Counted from the first letter of the stretch, positions 1 to 8,117 are shown. The stretch is 64,000 bases of DNA from DATEOR01 sp046733475 (GCA_046733475.1 JBKPPF010000009.1:41630-105629); one strand, 5' to 3'. Made by a program: numbers and translations. Notes: generated from the sequence alone by a model not told the origin.

Positions 1-233
1 ACGTGCGACCACGGGCTGTCGCGCGAGATCCCGAAGACCTTCACGCCCGCCGCTTCGAACTCCCGGCCCCTGTCACGCAGGAGCGTGAACTCGTCCGTTC
101 AGGTGCTCGACCAGTCGAAGAGGTAGAAGAGGAGGAGGTAGGGCGTGCCTTCGGCCAGCTCGTGGAGCTCGACCTCGTCGCGCGGCGTGAGCCAGACACA
201 CGCGGCCGGCACCGGTTCGCCGACGAGGATCAT
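1..233 (-). CDS. Selenocysteine-containing peroxiredoxin (partial, runs off window start)
   Basis: The gene begins at ATG 233-231, overlapping the stop of the upstream ybdK-like gene as ATGA, and stays open to the window edge except for one TGA at 101-99 (codon 45). Flanking residues on both sides of that TGA form one thioredoxin-fold peroxiredoxin: a hydrophobic strand (LLLFYLFDW), then SST-TGA-TDEF, then LLRDRGREFEAAGVKVFGIS and SRDSPWSH. In AhpE/Bcp-type peroxiredoxins the peroxidatic Cys sits exactly at the TGA position. I therefore read it as selenocysteine (Sec45). A hairpin suitable as a bacterial SECIS follows (positions 84-66). Peroxiredoxins reduce peroxides with thiol electrons. 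The C-terminal part, including any resolving Cys, lies outside the window. A nonsense-mutated Cys-type gene is the alternative, but the downstream frame is intact and conserved-looking. Confidence 0.8.
66..84 (-). promoter_or_regulatory. Candidate bacterial SECIS hairpin of the selenoperoxiredoxin
   Basis: Immediately downstream of the UGA, a 7-bp stem (positions 84-78 with 72-66, one U-G pair) closes a five-base loop CGTGA with G in its second position. The loop starts 22 nt after the UGA. Stem size, distance and loop G fit the usual bacterial SECIS description. A competing 6-bp stem (88-83 with 78-73) can also form. Function is inferred. Confidence 0.55.
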
Positions 234-1423
234 CCGTCGGCGGCCGCTTCGGTCGCATCTGCGATCTCGCTCGCCACCTCGACGATGTCGCGGTTCGCGT
301 TGAAGACGCGGAGCTGCCGGTCGGCGCCGTTGCCCTTCGCGAGGATGTCCTTGATGCCTTCGAGCTCACGTTCGGCGCCGAGCTCGCGCGCATGCGGCTC
401 GAGGTCCCTGAGCGTCCGCCGGATGAGCTGAGCGACGGGCACGCGGTTCCTGCGGCCCGTGGCGAGGTCCATGACCGGCGCCTCGATACCGTAGCGCGCG
501 CCGAGCCACTTGTTTTCGGAGATGAGGATGCGGTGGAACGAGGGCAACTCCCCGCCCGAGTCGAAGCGCTCGGCGTAGAGCTTCACGAGGGCCTGCACGT
601 AGGCGGTGAGGGCAACTGTCTCCTCCACGCGGGTGACGGCGTCCATGACGCGCACCTCGATCGTCCCGAAGCGTGGATGGAGGCGGATGTCCCACCAGAT
701 GTGGGTGTAGTCCGCGATGCAGCCGGTCTTCTCTAGCTGGCCGACGACTTCGGCGTAGTCGGCGTAGTCGCGGAAGCGCGGCGGCGGCCCGGAGCGCGGG
801 AAGGCGGCGAAGACCATCTGCCGGCTCGACGCGAGCCCGGTGGCCTCGCCGCGCCAGAACGGCGAGTTGGCGGAGAGAGCGAGGAAGTCAGGGAGATGGA
901 GGAGGAGCGCGCTCGTCACCTTGATCGCCTTCTCGGGGTCGTCCACGGCCACGTGGATGTGCAGCCCGAAGATGAGCTCGCGGCGCGCCACGTACTGAAG
1001 CTGGTCGACGAGGTTTCGGTAGCGGTCCCGCGCGGTGATCCGCTGGCGCTCGAAGAGGCTGAAGGGATGCGTGCCGGCGGAGCCGACGCGCATGCCGCGC
1101 TCGCCTGCGATCCCGCTGACGAGGCGCCGAAGCTTCCGGAGCTCCGCGTCCACTTCCGCGACGCCCTTGCAGACGGGCGTGGAGATCTCGATGACCGACT
1201 GCATGAGCTCCGGGCCGATGCGATCGGTCAGCTCGCCGTTCTGCGCGGCCGAGAGGACCGTGTCCACGTGCTGGACGAGATCGAAGCTCTCGTTGTCGAG
1301 GAGCATGTACTCCTCCTCGACTCCGAGGGTGTACTGGTCGCCTGCCCCGAAGTTGTGGTCGAGCACGCTGACGCCGGGCGCGAAGCTCTTGCCGGTGATC
1401 GTGGCCGGATAGATCTGTTTCAC
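230..1423 (-). CDS. YbdK/GCS2-family carboxylate-amine ligase (glutamate-cysteine ligase type)
   Basis: The 397-residue product starts with the family hallmark YTLGVEEEYMLLD and contains IGPELMQSVIEISTP, GLHIHVAV and the segment RFGTIEVRVMDA, all typical of the GCS2/YbdK ATP-dependent ligase family, which joins glutamate (or a related carboxylate) to an amine such as cysteine. GTG 1423 was chosen because the longer reading overlaps the divergent gene at 1521 and adds residues without family character. The downstream peroxiredoxin overlaps the stop codon, so the two are probably translationally coupled. A shared role in low-molecular-weight thiol or peroxide metabolism is inference; the true substrate of many YbdK proteins is unknown. 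Confidence 0.88.
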   Translation of the reverse strand: MKQIYPATITGKSFAPGVSVLDHNFGAGDQYTLGVEEEYMLLDNESFDLVQHVDTVLSAAQNGELTDRIGPELMQSVIEISTPVCKGVAEVDAELRKLRRLVSGIAGERGMRVGSAGTHPFSLFERQRITARDRYRNLVDQLQYVARRELIFGLHIHVAVDDPEKAIKVTSALLLHLPDFLALSANSPFWRGEATGLASSRQMVFAAFPRSGPPPRFRDYADYAEVVGQLEKTGCIADYTHIWWDIRLHPRFGTIEVRVMDAVTRVEETVALTAYVQALVKLYAERFDSGGELPSFHRILISENKWLGARYGIEAPVMDLATGRRNRVPVAQLIRRTLRDLEPHARELGAERELEGIKDILAKGNGADRQLRVFNANRDIVEVASEIADATEAAADG

Positions 1424-1520
1424 GGCCCGTAAGACTCTAACCGGCTGCCGGTGGAAGAAAAGTCCGGCCCCTCCCGTCCCGTGCGCAAGAGCAGAGGTCG
1501 CAGAGAAGGGAGCACGGAAG

Positions 1521-2078
1521 ATGCGCAGCAATCGGAAAAGGTATTGGCTGATCAAGCGGTTCGCCCTCGGGTTGGCGATCGCCGCTGTCGCCGCCCCCGT
1601 CGTACAGGCGAAGGTCGACGAGGGCTCGTCCGTCCAGGCCAACGGCTACCAGTCGTTCGTCACGGACTTCCCGTCGTCGCAGGTCAACGCATCCGCCTAT
1701 GGCATGCCCCGCGCAATGCCGGTGGACCACGCGGTGAACCGCGGCGATCAGATCGAGCTCGTGCGCTCGCAGCCGCGCTCGACTGGCGACAGCTTCGTGG
1801 CGTCCGACTACGGAATGCCTCGCGCGCTGCCGAGCGACTACGCGCTGGCGAGCGGGGACCAGATCGAGGTCGTGCGGGCACTCCCGCAGGGCGCCTCGAG
1901 CGACAAGATCGAGTTCGTCCGCACGCAGCCTCGCTCGATCGGCGGACCGCAGGTCGTCGCGGCCGGCTTCGACTGGAGCGACGGGGCCATCGGCGCAGGC
2001 CTGGCACTCGGGCTCGTGCTGCTGGGCTGGGGCGCCGCCCTGGCGACGCGCCGCGCCGGTCGCGCCCAGACCGCCTAG
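1521..2078 (+). CDS. Secreted or membrane-anchored repeat protein of unknown function
   Basis: The 185-residue protein has a basic N-terminus and a hydrophobic segment ending in AAPVVQA (signal peptide, residues about 1-30). It has an internal tandem repeat: YGMPRAMP followed by GDQIELVRSQPRS, then YGMPRALP with GDQIEVVRALPQ, then a third partial copy DKIEFVRTQPRS. A C-terminal transmembrane helix (about residues 152-172) is followed by a short basic tail. A GGGAG-like Shine-Dalgarno lies about 10 bases before ATG. It is divergent from the ybdK-like gene across a 97-bp gap. I recognise no domain; an envelope role is inferred from topology only. Confidence 0.7.
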   Translation: MRSNRKRYWLIKRFALGLAIAAVAAPVVQAKVDEGSSVQANGYQSFVTDFPSSQVNASAYGMPRAMPVDHAVNRGDQIELVRSQPRSTGDSFVASDYGMPRALPSDYALASGDQIEVVRALPQGASSDKIEFVRTQPRSIGGPQVVAAGFDWSDGAIGAGLALGLVLLGWGAALATRRAGRAQTA

Positions 2079-2103
2079 AACCACAGCCGGGCACGGCAGG
2101 CAG

Positions 2104-2134
2104 GTCGTAAGCGGGCTCAGGGCCCGCTTACGAC
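2104..2134. terminator. Perfect 13-bp hairpin between convergent genes
   Basis: Thirteen bases at 2104-2116 are perfectly complementary to 2122-2134 around a five-base loop. The hairpin lies between two convergent genes, and its loop contains the TGA stop codon (2117-2119) of the ridA gene. No U-run follows on either strand, so a terminator role is likely but not certain. Confidence 0.55.
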
Positions 2135-2506
2135 TGCCTCGGCTTCGATCTCGACGAGCCAACGCGGGTCGAGCAGCCCGCCGGCGAGAAGCGTCGTGTT
2201 CGCCGGGCGGATGTCTCCGAAGACCTCACCGTGTGCGCGGCCGAATCCTTCGAAGTCCTCGGCCGACACCAGGTAGACGCGGGTCCGGACGACGTCCGCG
2301 AACGACGCGCCCGCCTGCTCGAGCGCGGCGCCGATGATCTCGAAGCAGCGCCGAGCCTGGCCGTAGGAGTCTCCGGGCGGGTCGGCGCCTTCGGGCATGA
2401 CGGGCGCGGTGCCGGCCACGTACACGTGCTCGCCGACGCGGACGGCGCGGGAGAAGCCGACGACAGGCTCGTACGGGGAGCCCGACGCGATGAGCATGCG
2501 TTCCAC
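2117..2506 (-). CDS. RidA/YjgF/YER057c family protein
   Basis: The 129-residue product matches the full RidA length. It shows the N-terminal FSRAVRVGEHVYVAGTAPV strand region, the central QARRCFEIIGAALEQAG helix and the closing RPANTTLLAGGLLDPRWLVEIEAEAVV, with the conserved Arg-Pro-Ala-x-Thr near residue 100. RidA proteins hydrolyse reactive enamine/imine intermediates formed by PLP enzymes, in the cytoplasm as trimers; some subfamilies lack this activity. The gene is divergent from the serine hydrolase at 2526. Confidence 0.9.
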   Translation of the reverse strand: MERMLIASGSPYEPVVGFSRAVRVGEHVYVAGTAPVMPEGADPPGDSYGQARRCFEIIGAALEQAGASFADVVRTRVYLVSAEDFEGFGRAHGEVFGDIRPANTTLLAGGLLDPRWLVEIEAEAVVSGP

Positions 2507-2525
2507 GTGGCTAGTATCGCGGCCC

Positions 2526-3332
2526 TTGGACGCGCTCGCCCAGATCGACGACTGGCCCGTCGAGCACGCCGCTGCCGGCGTCGTCCGCGGCGCGGAGAGG
2601 TGGTCTCACGGACCGGCCGAGCGGAGATTTGCCTGGGCCTCGGTGACGAAGCTCCTCACCGCGATGGCAGCGCTCGTCGCTGCAGAGGAGGGCGTGCTCG
2701 ACCTGGACGAGCCCGCCGGACCGTCCGACTCGACGGTGCGGCACCTGCTCGCTCATGCCTCCGGACTGCCGTTCGACGGTCCGCGGGCGATCTCAAAGCC
2801 CGGCAAGCGGCGGATCTACTCGAACACCGGCATGGAGGTGCTCGCAGCGTTTCTTGCGGAGAAGGCGGAGATGCCGTTCGCCGAGTACCTCTCGGCGGCG
2901 GTGCTGGAACCGCTCGGCCTGAGCGGCACCGCGCTCGAGGGCCCTTCATCGTCCGGCCTCACCGGGCCGCTCACGGACCTGCTCGCATTCGGACAGGAGC
3001 TCATGGCCCCGACCCTTGTCGCGCCGGAAACGCTCCACGAGGCCACCACGGTGACCTTCCCCGGCCTCGCCGGGATCCTGCCCGATTTCGGGCGCTACGA
3101 GCCGCTCGACTGGGGCCTCGGCTTCGAGATCCGGGATGCGAAGGAGCCGCACTGGACGGGCACGGACAACTCGCCCCTCACGTTCGGGCACTTCGGCGGG
3201 GCTGGGAGCTTCCTCTGGGTCGACCCGGAGGCCGGCGCTGCCTGCGCTTCTCTTTCAAACCGGCAGTTCGGCCCGTGGGCCAAGGAGGCGTGGCCGCCGC
3301 TCTCCGACGCCGTTCTCGCGGAGCTACGATGA
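2526..3332 (+). CDS. Class C beta-lactamase-like serine hydrolase
   Basis: About 268 residues of the beta-lactamase/penicillin-binding-like fold. SVTK (in FAWASVTKLLTAMAAL) is the SxxK nucleophile motif, YSN (RIYSNTGMEV) is the YxN motif, and GHFGGAGSFLWVDP provides the C-terminal HxG-type motif. TTG 2526 is chosen because an upstream extension would run antisense through ridA. No signal peptide is visible, so it is probably a cytoplasmic esterase/peptidase-like member rather than an antibiotic-degrading enzyme. Confidence 0.82.
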   Translation: MDALAQIDDWPVEHAAAGVVRGAERWSHGPAERRFAWASVTKLLTAMAALVAAEEGVLDLDEPAGPSDSTVRHLLAHASGLPFDGPRAISKPGKRRIYSNTGMEVLAAFLAEKAEMPFAEYLSAAVLEPLGLSGTALEGPSSSGLTGPLTDLLAFGQELMAPTLVAPETLHEATTVTFPGLAGILPDFGRYEPLDWGLGFEIRDAKEPHWTGTDNSPLTFGHFGGAGSFLWVDPEAGAACASLSNRQFGPWAKEAWPPLSDAVLAELR

Positions 3333-3341
3333 CCCGGAGCA

Positions 3342-3524
3342 GTGTTGAACCTCCTGATCATCGTCGTCTGCTACACGTTCGCGGCGCTGTGCCTTCGCTT
3401 CCTCGGCGGCTTCAACTCGGCCGCTGACGCCCTCTCGGGCTGGGGCCGGCGATCGTCGCTCACGAGGATCCGCAAGCGCGGCCTGACGCTGCGGAGCTAC
3501 GCGCGCTCGCGAATCTCGTCGTAG
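3342..3524 (+). CDS. Possible small single-pass membrane protein
   Basis: A 60-residue reading frame opening with TTG ten bases after the serine hydrolase stop. It encodes a strongly hydrophobic N-terminus (LNLLIIVVCYTFAALCLRFL) and then a basic tail rich in Arg. The last 28 bases overlap the convergent gene ending at 3497. No family is recognised, and the non-ATG start makes it tentative. Confidence 0.35.
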   Translation: MLNLLIIVVCYTFAALCLRFLGGFNSAADALSGWGRRSSLTRIRKRGLTLRSYARSRISS

Positions 3525-3790
3525 ACGGCACGCTCGCAGCTCGCCACCGTGGCCGGCGTCATCGCCGTCACCCGTGCCGAGAAGCTGTCGCCGGGCCGGA
3601 GGAGCCCGCCTTCGCCTCGCAGCATTCCTGCGAGGACGACTCCGAATCGTCCTTCTGCGTCGAGCGGCTCGCCCGAGGCGAGCTCGCGGCGCTCCATCCG
3701 CTCGGCGAGGCGCATGAGCGTCTCCCCGGGGACCCCCGCGAGCTCCGCTATCCGAGCTAGCTCATTCGCCGTCGCGCTCTGATGTCTCAC
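3497..3790 (-). CDS. Small cyclic-nucleotide-binding-like regulatory domain protein
   Basis: This 97-residue protein reads like the front half of a Crp/Fnr sensor domain: LMRLAERMERRELASGEPLDAEG, then FGVVLAGMLRG and LLRPGDSFS, the usual order of beta-roll segments. The phosphate-binding cassette Arg/Glu pair is not evident and there is no DNA-binding domain, so nucleotide binding is doubtful. It follows the 45-residue acidic protein with an ATGA overlap. Confidence 0.6.
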   Translation of the reverse strand: MRHQSATANELARIAELAGVPGETLMRLAERMERRELASGEPLDAEGRFGVVLAGMLRGEGGLLRPGDSFSARVTAMTPATVASCERAVYDEIRERA

Positions 3791-3924
3791 CGTTCTTCGT
3801 CGGGGTCGATGACGCGCTCGGGATCCTCGTGCGCCGGATACCGCTGAGCGTCCTCGTCCTGCTGACGCTCGGGCGGAGCGTCCTGTTCTTCTTCGGTCGG
3901 CTCGGGTGTCTCGCCTGTGGACAT
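3787..3924 (-). CDS. Very small acidic protein
   Basis: A 45-residue frame from ATG 3924, dominated by Glu, Asp, Pro and Gln (for example EPTEEEQDAPPERQQDED), predicted disordered. Its stop overlaps the ATG of the next gene as ATGA, and its start is almost back-to-back with the Nudix gene. The overlap is the main argument that it is real. No function can be assigned. Confidence 0.5.
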   Translation of the reverse strand: MSTGETPEPTEEEQDAPPERQQDEDAQRYPAHEDPERVIDPDEER

Positions 3925-3936
3925 ATGCTCGATCGT

Positions 3937-4452
3937 ATGGGACGCAGTCCGTTCTTCGACGGCTGGAAGAGCTGCCCGCGCTGCCGGGCCGACCTCGACA
4001 TCGTGGATGCGAGGGCGACCTGCCCGGAGTGCGGACTGGTCGTCTACGCGAATCCGGCGCCGACGGTGAGCGGGCTCGTCCTCGACGACGACGGCCGCAT
4101 CCTGCTCGCCCGCCGCGCGGCGGATCCCGGCCGCGGTCTCTGGGACATTCTCGGCGGCTTTGCGGATGAGGGGGAATCGCCGCTCGAAACCCTCGTCCGC
4201 GAGCTCCGCGAGGAGACCGGGGTCGAGATCGAGCCGCTCGAGTTCTACGGCGCCTGGCCGGACCGCTACGGGGACGGCGGCGTCTGGACGCTCAACCTCT
4301 ACTGGACCGCGCGCATCGCCTCGGGCGAGCCCGAGGCGGCGGACGACGTGGCCGAGGTCCGGTGGTTCGCGCCCGACGAGATCCCGCCCTGGCACGAGTT
4401 CGCGTTCGAGAACACGGTCGTCGTTCTCAAGGCTTGGAAAGCGGGTCTATAG
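3937..4452 (+). CDS. Nudix hydrolase with N-terminal zinc ribbon
   Basis: A 171-residue protein. Two CxxC pairs (C13/C16 and C29/C32, CPRC and CPEC) form a zinc ribbon. A Nudix box follows from about G74 to G95 with the core RELREETG. The arrangement is that of NudC-like NADH pyrophosphatases and related ADP-ribose pyrophosphatases, which cleave X-linked nucleoside diphosphates using Mg2+ held by the Nudix glutamates. ATG 3937 is used; an in-frame ATG at 3925 would add four residues. Confidence 0.88.
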   Translation: MGRSPFFDGWKSCPRCRADLDIVDARATCPECGLVVYANPAPTVSGLVLDDDGRILLARRAADPGRGLWDILGGFADEGESPLETLVRELREETGVEIEPLEFYGAWPDRYGDGGVWTLNLYWTARIASGEPEAADDVAEVRWFAPDEIPPWHEFAFENTVVVLKAWKAGL

Positions 4453-4458
4453 AGGTCG

Positions 4459-4480
4459 AAAAATGGGCCGAACGGCCCAT
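4459..4480 (-). terminator. Intrinsic terminator reading leftward
   Basis: A perfect 7-bp stem (4463-4469 with 4474-4480) with loop GAAC. On the minus strand it is followed directly by five T, a standard Rho-independent form. It probably ends the thioredoxin transcript, whose stop is at 4673, leaving a 190-nt 3' untranslated region. It lies just past the stop of the convergent Nudix gene. Confidence 0.65.
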
Positions 4481-4531
4481 GTAGAAGCACCGCCTCCTGC
4501 CGATAATCCAGCCACGTTGGCTGAGCACGGC

Positions 4532-4660
4532 ATGCACCGGATCGACGACGACCTCTCCGAGGAGTGGCTCGACGCCTTTGTGGCCGAGGGCCTCGCCGAC
4601 GTCGAGTCCTACCTCCGCAAGCACGCGGACTTCCAGTCCTTCCTGGAAGACAAAGACTAG
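4532..4660 (+). CDS. Small acidic helical protein of unknown function
   Basis: A 42-residue frame from ATG 4532 with an amphipathic, acidic helical sequence (SEEWLDAFVAEGLADVESYL, ending FLEDKD). It sits between the Nudix gene and the convergent thioredoxin gene. The composition looks coding, but no family or clear ribosome binding site is recognised. Confidence 0.45.
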   Translation: MHRIDDDLSEEWLDAFVAEGLADVESYLRKHADFQSFLEDKD

Positions 4661-4672
4661 TTCGCGCGGTAC

Positions 4673-4990
4673 TTAGGCTTCGACCAGGCCGAGGGACTTC
4701 TCGAGCATGGTCTTGGGCTGGGCGCCGACCGCGGCGGCCTTGGGCTCGCCGGAGTCGAAGAGGATCATCGTCGGGATGCTCATGACGCCGTAGCGGCGCG
4801 CGAGCTCGGGCTCCTCGTCGATGTTGACCTTGACCAGCCGCAGATCCGAGCGCTCATCGGCGATCTGGTCGAGGACCGGTGCCACCGCGTGGCACGGACC
4901 GCACCATTCCGCCCAGAAATCGACGAGCACAGGGCTTTCGCTCTCGAGCACCTCGGTGTCGAATGTGTGTGTCGTGATCGTGTCTGCCAT
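4673..4990 (-). CDS. trxA: Thioredoxin
   Basis: A canonical 105-residue thioredoxin with the active site WCGPC (C30, C33), the cis-Pro region SIPTMILF and the usual C-terminal helix. It reduces protein disulfides in the cytoplasm. It is divergent from ileS over a 28-bp gap. It is distinct from the thioredoxin at 29273, whose active site is unusual. Confidence 0.95.
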   Translation of the reverse strand: MADTITTHTFDTEVLESESPVLVDFWAEWCGPCHAVAPVLDQIADERSDLRLVKVNIDEEPELARRYGVMSIPTMILFDSGEPKAAAVGAQPKTMLEKSLGLVEA

Positions 4991-5018
4991 GACCCTTCAA
5001 ACGTAGACTGATCCGCAA

Positions 5019-8000
5019 ATGTTCCAGCCGCTTCCCTCGGTACCCGATCACCCCGGTCTCGAACGTGAGGTGCTCGACTGGTGGGAGGAAAAGCAGGTCT
5101 TCGACCGGTTGCGAGAGCTGAATCGCGACGGGCCGACGTGGAGCTTCGTCGACGGCCCGATCACCGCGAACAATCCGATGGGCGTCCACCATTGTTGGGG
5201 CCGGACCCTCAAGGACGTCTTCCAGCGCTACAAAGCGCTGCAGGGTTTCGACCAGCGCTACCAGAACGGCTTCGACTGCCAGGGGCTCTGGGTCGAGGTG
5301 AACGTCGAGCGCATGCTCGGGCTCAACTCGAAGCGCGAGATCGAGGAGTACGGGCTTGCGGCCTTCGCCGAGAAGTGCAAGCAGTCGGTGGCGGAGTTCT
5401 CCGAGGTGATCACCGACCAGTCCAAGCGCCTGGGCATGTGGATGGACTGGGACAACGACTACTACACGTTCTCGGACACCAACATCGAGTACATCTGGCG
5501 CTTCCTGAAGACGGTGCACGAGCGCGGGTGGCTGTACACCGGACACCGCTCGAACGTCTGGTGTCCGCGCTGCGGCACCTCCATCTCGCAGCACGAGCTG
5601 ATCGGGTCCTACGAGGACCGGAGCGACCCGTCGCTCTACGTTCGACTCCCGCTCCTCGACGACGACGGGGATGCCCTGGTCGTGTGGACGACGACGCCCT
5701 GGACCCTGCCGGCGAACGTCGCGGCCGCCGTCGACCCCGAGGCCGAGTACGTGAAGCTCTCGACTGCCGACGGCCTGCTCTGGGTCGCGGAGGCGCGTCT
5801 TTCGGAGCTGCCGTTCAAGGGCGAGGTCGTCGCGAAGACGAAGGGGCAGGAGCTCGTCGGCAAGCGCTACGAGGGGCCGTACGACCACCTCGTCGCGGCC
5901 GAAGAGGTCGAGCACCGCGTCATTCCGTGGACCGACGTGACCATGGAGGAGGGCACAGGCATCGTTCACATCGCGCCGGGCTGCGGCGCCGAGGACTTCG
6001 AGCTCTCGCGCGTCCACGACCTCCCGGTGCTGACTCCGGTCGACGAGGCCGGCCGCTTCTACGACTCGTACGGCTGGCTGCACGGCACCTCGACTGCGGA
6101 GGCGAAGGATCAGATCATCGGCGACCTCGGCGAGCGCGGGCGCCTGCTCGAGGCCGGCGAGATCGTCCACCGTTATCCGGTCTGCTGGCGCTGCCACACG
6201 CCGCTCATCTTCCGCATCGTCGACGAGTGGTTCATCGCCTGCGACGAGATTCGCCAGCCGATGCTGGACGCGAACGCGACGGTGAAATGGACGCCCGACT
6301 TCTACTCGAAGCGCATGGACGACTGGCTTCGCAACATGGGCGACTGGAACATCTCGCGCAAGCGGTACTTCGGCTTGCCGCTTCCTCTCTATCCGTGCGA
6401 GTGCGGCCGCCTCAACGTGATCGGCTCGCGGGCCGAACTCGAGGAGCGCGCGACCGGCGGGCTCGACCAGCTGCAGGAGCTCCATCGCCCGTGGATCGAC
6501 GAGGTGCCCATCCGCTGCGACGAGTGCGGGGAGGAGGTGCGGCGCATTCCGGAGGTCGGCGACGCGTGGCTCGACGCCGGCATCGTCCCCTTCTCGACGC
6601 TCGGCTGGGAGAACCCGGAGTGGAAGGAGAACGGGTACGCGACCGGCTCCTCTCAGGGCCTCTCGGGCGCCGACCTACCGGACCACGCCTACTGGGAAAC
6701 GTGGTTCCCCGCGGACTGGGTGTCGGAGATGCGCGAGCAGATTCGCCTCTGGTTCTACTCGCAGCTCTTCATGTCGGTCGCGCTCGTGGGCAAGGCGCCG
6801 TACAAGGAGATCCTCGCCTACGAGAAGCTCCGCGACGAGACCGGCAACGAGATGCACAAGTCCTGGGGGAACGCGATCGAAGCGAACGAGGCCATGGACA
6901 AGATGGGTGCGGACGTGATGCGCTTCATGTACTGCGACCACGTGCCGCAGCAGAACCTGAACTTCGGCTACGGCCCGGCGAACGAGGTCAAGCGCCGCCT
7001 CCTCACGTTCTGGAACTCCGCCTCGTTCTTCATCCTCTACTCGAACATCGAGGGCTTCAAGCCGATTTATCGAGACGTCGCGGGGGGCCCCGACCTCGAG
7101 GAGCTCCGCCCGCTCGACCGCTGGCTCCTCGCGCGGACGCAGCAGCTCGTGCAGGAGGCGACCGACGCCTACGAGCGCTTCTGGACGCCGGACGTCACGG
7201 ACGCATGGGAGCGCTTCACGGACGATCTGTCCAACTGGTACATCCGCCGCTCGCGCAAGCGCTTCTACACCCTCGACGAGGCGGCGTTCAGAACGCTCTG
7301 GTACGCCCTCGTCCAGGCGGTGCGCGTGATCGCGCCCGTGATGCCGTTCCTCGCCGAGCACATGTGGCGGAATCTCGCTGCGTCCGTTCGCCAGGCGCCG
7401 GAGAGCGCCTTTCTCGCGGGCTGGCCACAGCCGGCGTCGCGCTACGAGGATCCGGTCCTACTCGCTGAGGTGGCGGATGCGCGCCGGGTCGCCGAGCTCG
7501 CCCGCGCGGCGCGAGACGCAGCCGGGATCAAGCTGCGCCAGCCGCTCCGGCGGCTTGTCGTTGTCACCTCGGATCCCGGCCGGCGCATGCTCATCTCGAG
7601 GCAGGTGGAGGACCTTGCGGCCGAGCTTCGCGTGAAGGAGGTCGCGATCCTCGAGAGCCCAGGCGAGGTCGCCGAGATGCGTGCAAAGCCGCGCCTCGAC
7701 GTCGTCGGCCCGCGCTACGGGCCCAACCTTCCCGAGCTCAGGCGCCTACTCGAGGAGGGAAGCTTCGAGGTTGCGAACGGGACGCTTCGCGCGGGCGGGT
7801 ACATCCTGTCCAAGGGCGAGTTCATGGTCGAGTACGCGCCTCGCGAAGGATGGGAGATCAAGTACGAGGACGAGTACGTCGTGGGCGTGGACACGCGGCT
7901 CGACGACGAGCTCGTGACGGAAGGGCGGGTGTACGACCTCATCCACTCGGTGCAGCGCCTGCGGCGCGATGCGGGCCTCGAGGTCACGGACCGTATTGTG

Positions 8001-8117
8001 CTGACGATCCCCAACGAGGACGGGGCTCTCCTCGGACACCGCGACTGGATCGCGGGCGAGACGCTTGCCGAGGACGTGCAGGTCGGGGACGAGCTGGCGG
8101 TCCACAAGGCGGGATGA
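5019..8117 (+). CDS. ileS: Isoleucyl-tRNA synthetase
   Basis: The 1032-residue class Ia synthetase has a Rossmann catalytic core, the editing insertion (VVWTTTPWTLPANVAAAV) and an anticodon-binding C-terminal half (DLSNWYIRRSRKRFY). Signature motifs are variant: the HIGH position reads GVHH (residues 55-58) and the KMSKS position reads MHKSWGN (from residue 612). Several CxxC pairs (CPRC, CWRC, CDEC) suggest bound zinc. Length and the variant motifs place it with the large, divergent bacterial/eukaryote-like IleRS group. It charges tRNA-Ile in the cytoplasm. The next gene overlaps its stop as ATGA. Confidence 0.95.
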   Translation: MFQPLPSVPDHPGLEREVLDWWEEKQVFDRLRELNRDGPTWSFVDGPITANNPMGVHHCWGRTLKDVFQRYKALQGFDQRYQNGFDCQGLWVEVNVERMLGLNSKREIEEYGLAAFAEKCKQSVAEFSEVITDQSKRLGMWMDWDNDYYTFSDTNIEYIWRFLKTVHERGWLYTGHRSNVWCPRCGTSISQHELIGSYEDRSDPSLYVRLPLLDDDGDALVVWTTTPWTLPANVAAAVDPEAEYVKLSTADGLLWVAEARLSELPFKGEVVAKTKGQELVGKRYEGPYDHLVAAEEVEHRVIPWTDVTMEEGTGIVHIAPGCGAEDFELSRVHDLPVLTPVDEAGRFYDSYGWLHGTSTAEAKDQIIGDLGERGRLLEAGEIVHRYPVCWRCHTPLIFRIVDEWFIACDEIRQPMLDANATVKWTPDFYSKRMDDWLRNMGDWNISRKRYFGLPLPLYPCECGRLNVIGSRAELEERATGGLDQLQELHRPWIDEVPIRCDECGEEVRRIPEVGDAWLDAGIVPFSTLGWENPEWKENGYATGSSQGLSGADLPDHAYWETWFPADWVSEMREQIRLWFYSQLFMSVALVGKAPYKEILAYEKLRDETGNEMHKSWGNAIEANEAMDKMGADVMRFMYCDHVPQQNLNFGYGPANEVKRRLLTFWNSASFFILYSNIEGFKPIYRDVAGGPDLEELRPLDRWLLARTQQLVQEATDAYERFWTPDVTDAWERFTDDLSNWYIRRSRKRFYTLDEAAFRTLWYALVQAVRVIAPVMPFLAEHMWRNLAASVRQAPESAFLAGWPQPASRYEDPVLLAEVADARRVAELARAARDAAGIKLRQPLRRLVVVTSDPGRRMLISRQVEDLAAELRVKEVAILESPGEVAEMRAKPRLDVVGPRYGPNLPELRRLLEEGSFEVANGTLRAGGYILSKGEFMVEYAPREGWEIKYEDEYVVGVDTRLDDELVTEGRVYDLIHSVQRLRRDAGLEVTDRIVLTIPNEDGALLGHRDWIAGETLAEDVQVGDELAVHKAG

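Noticed and set aside
4854..6485. Long minus-strand frame of 543 codons
   Set aside because: It is antisense to ileS and trxA and lacks any recognisable motif.
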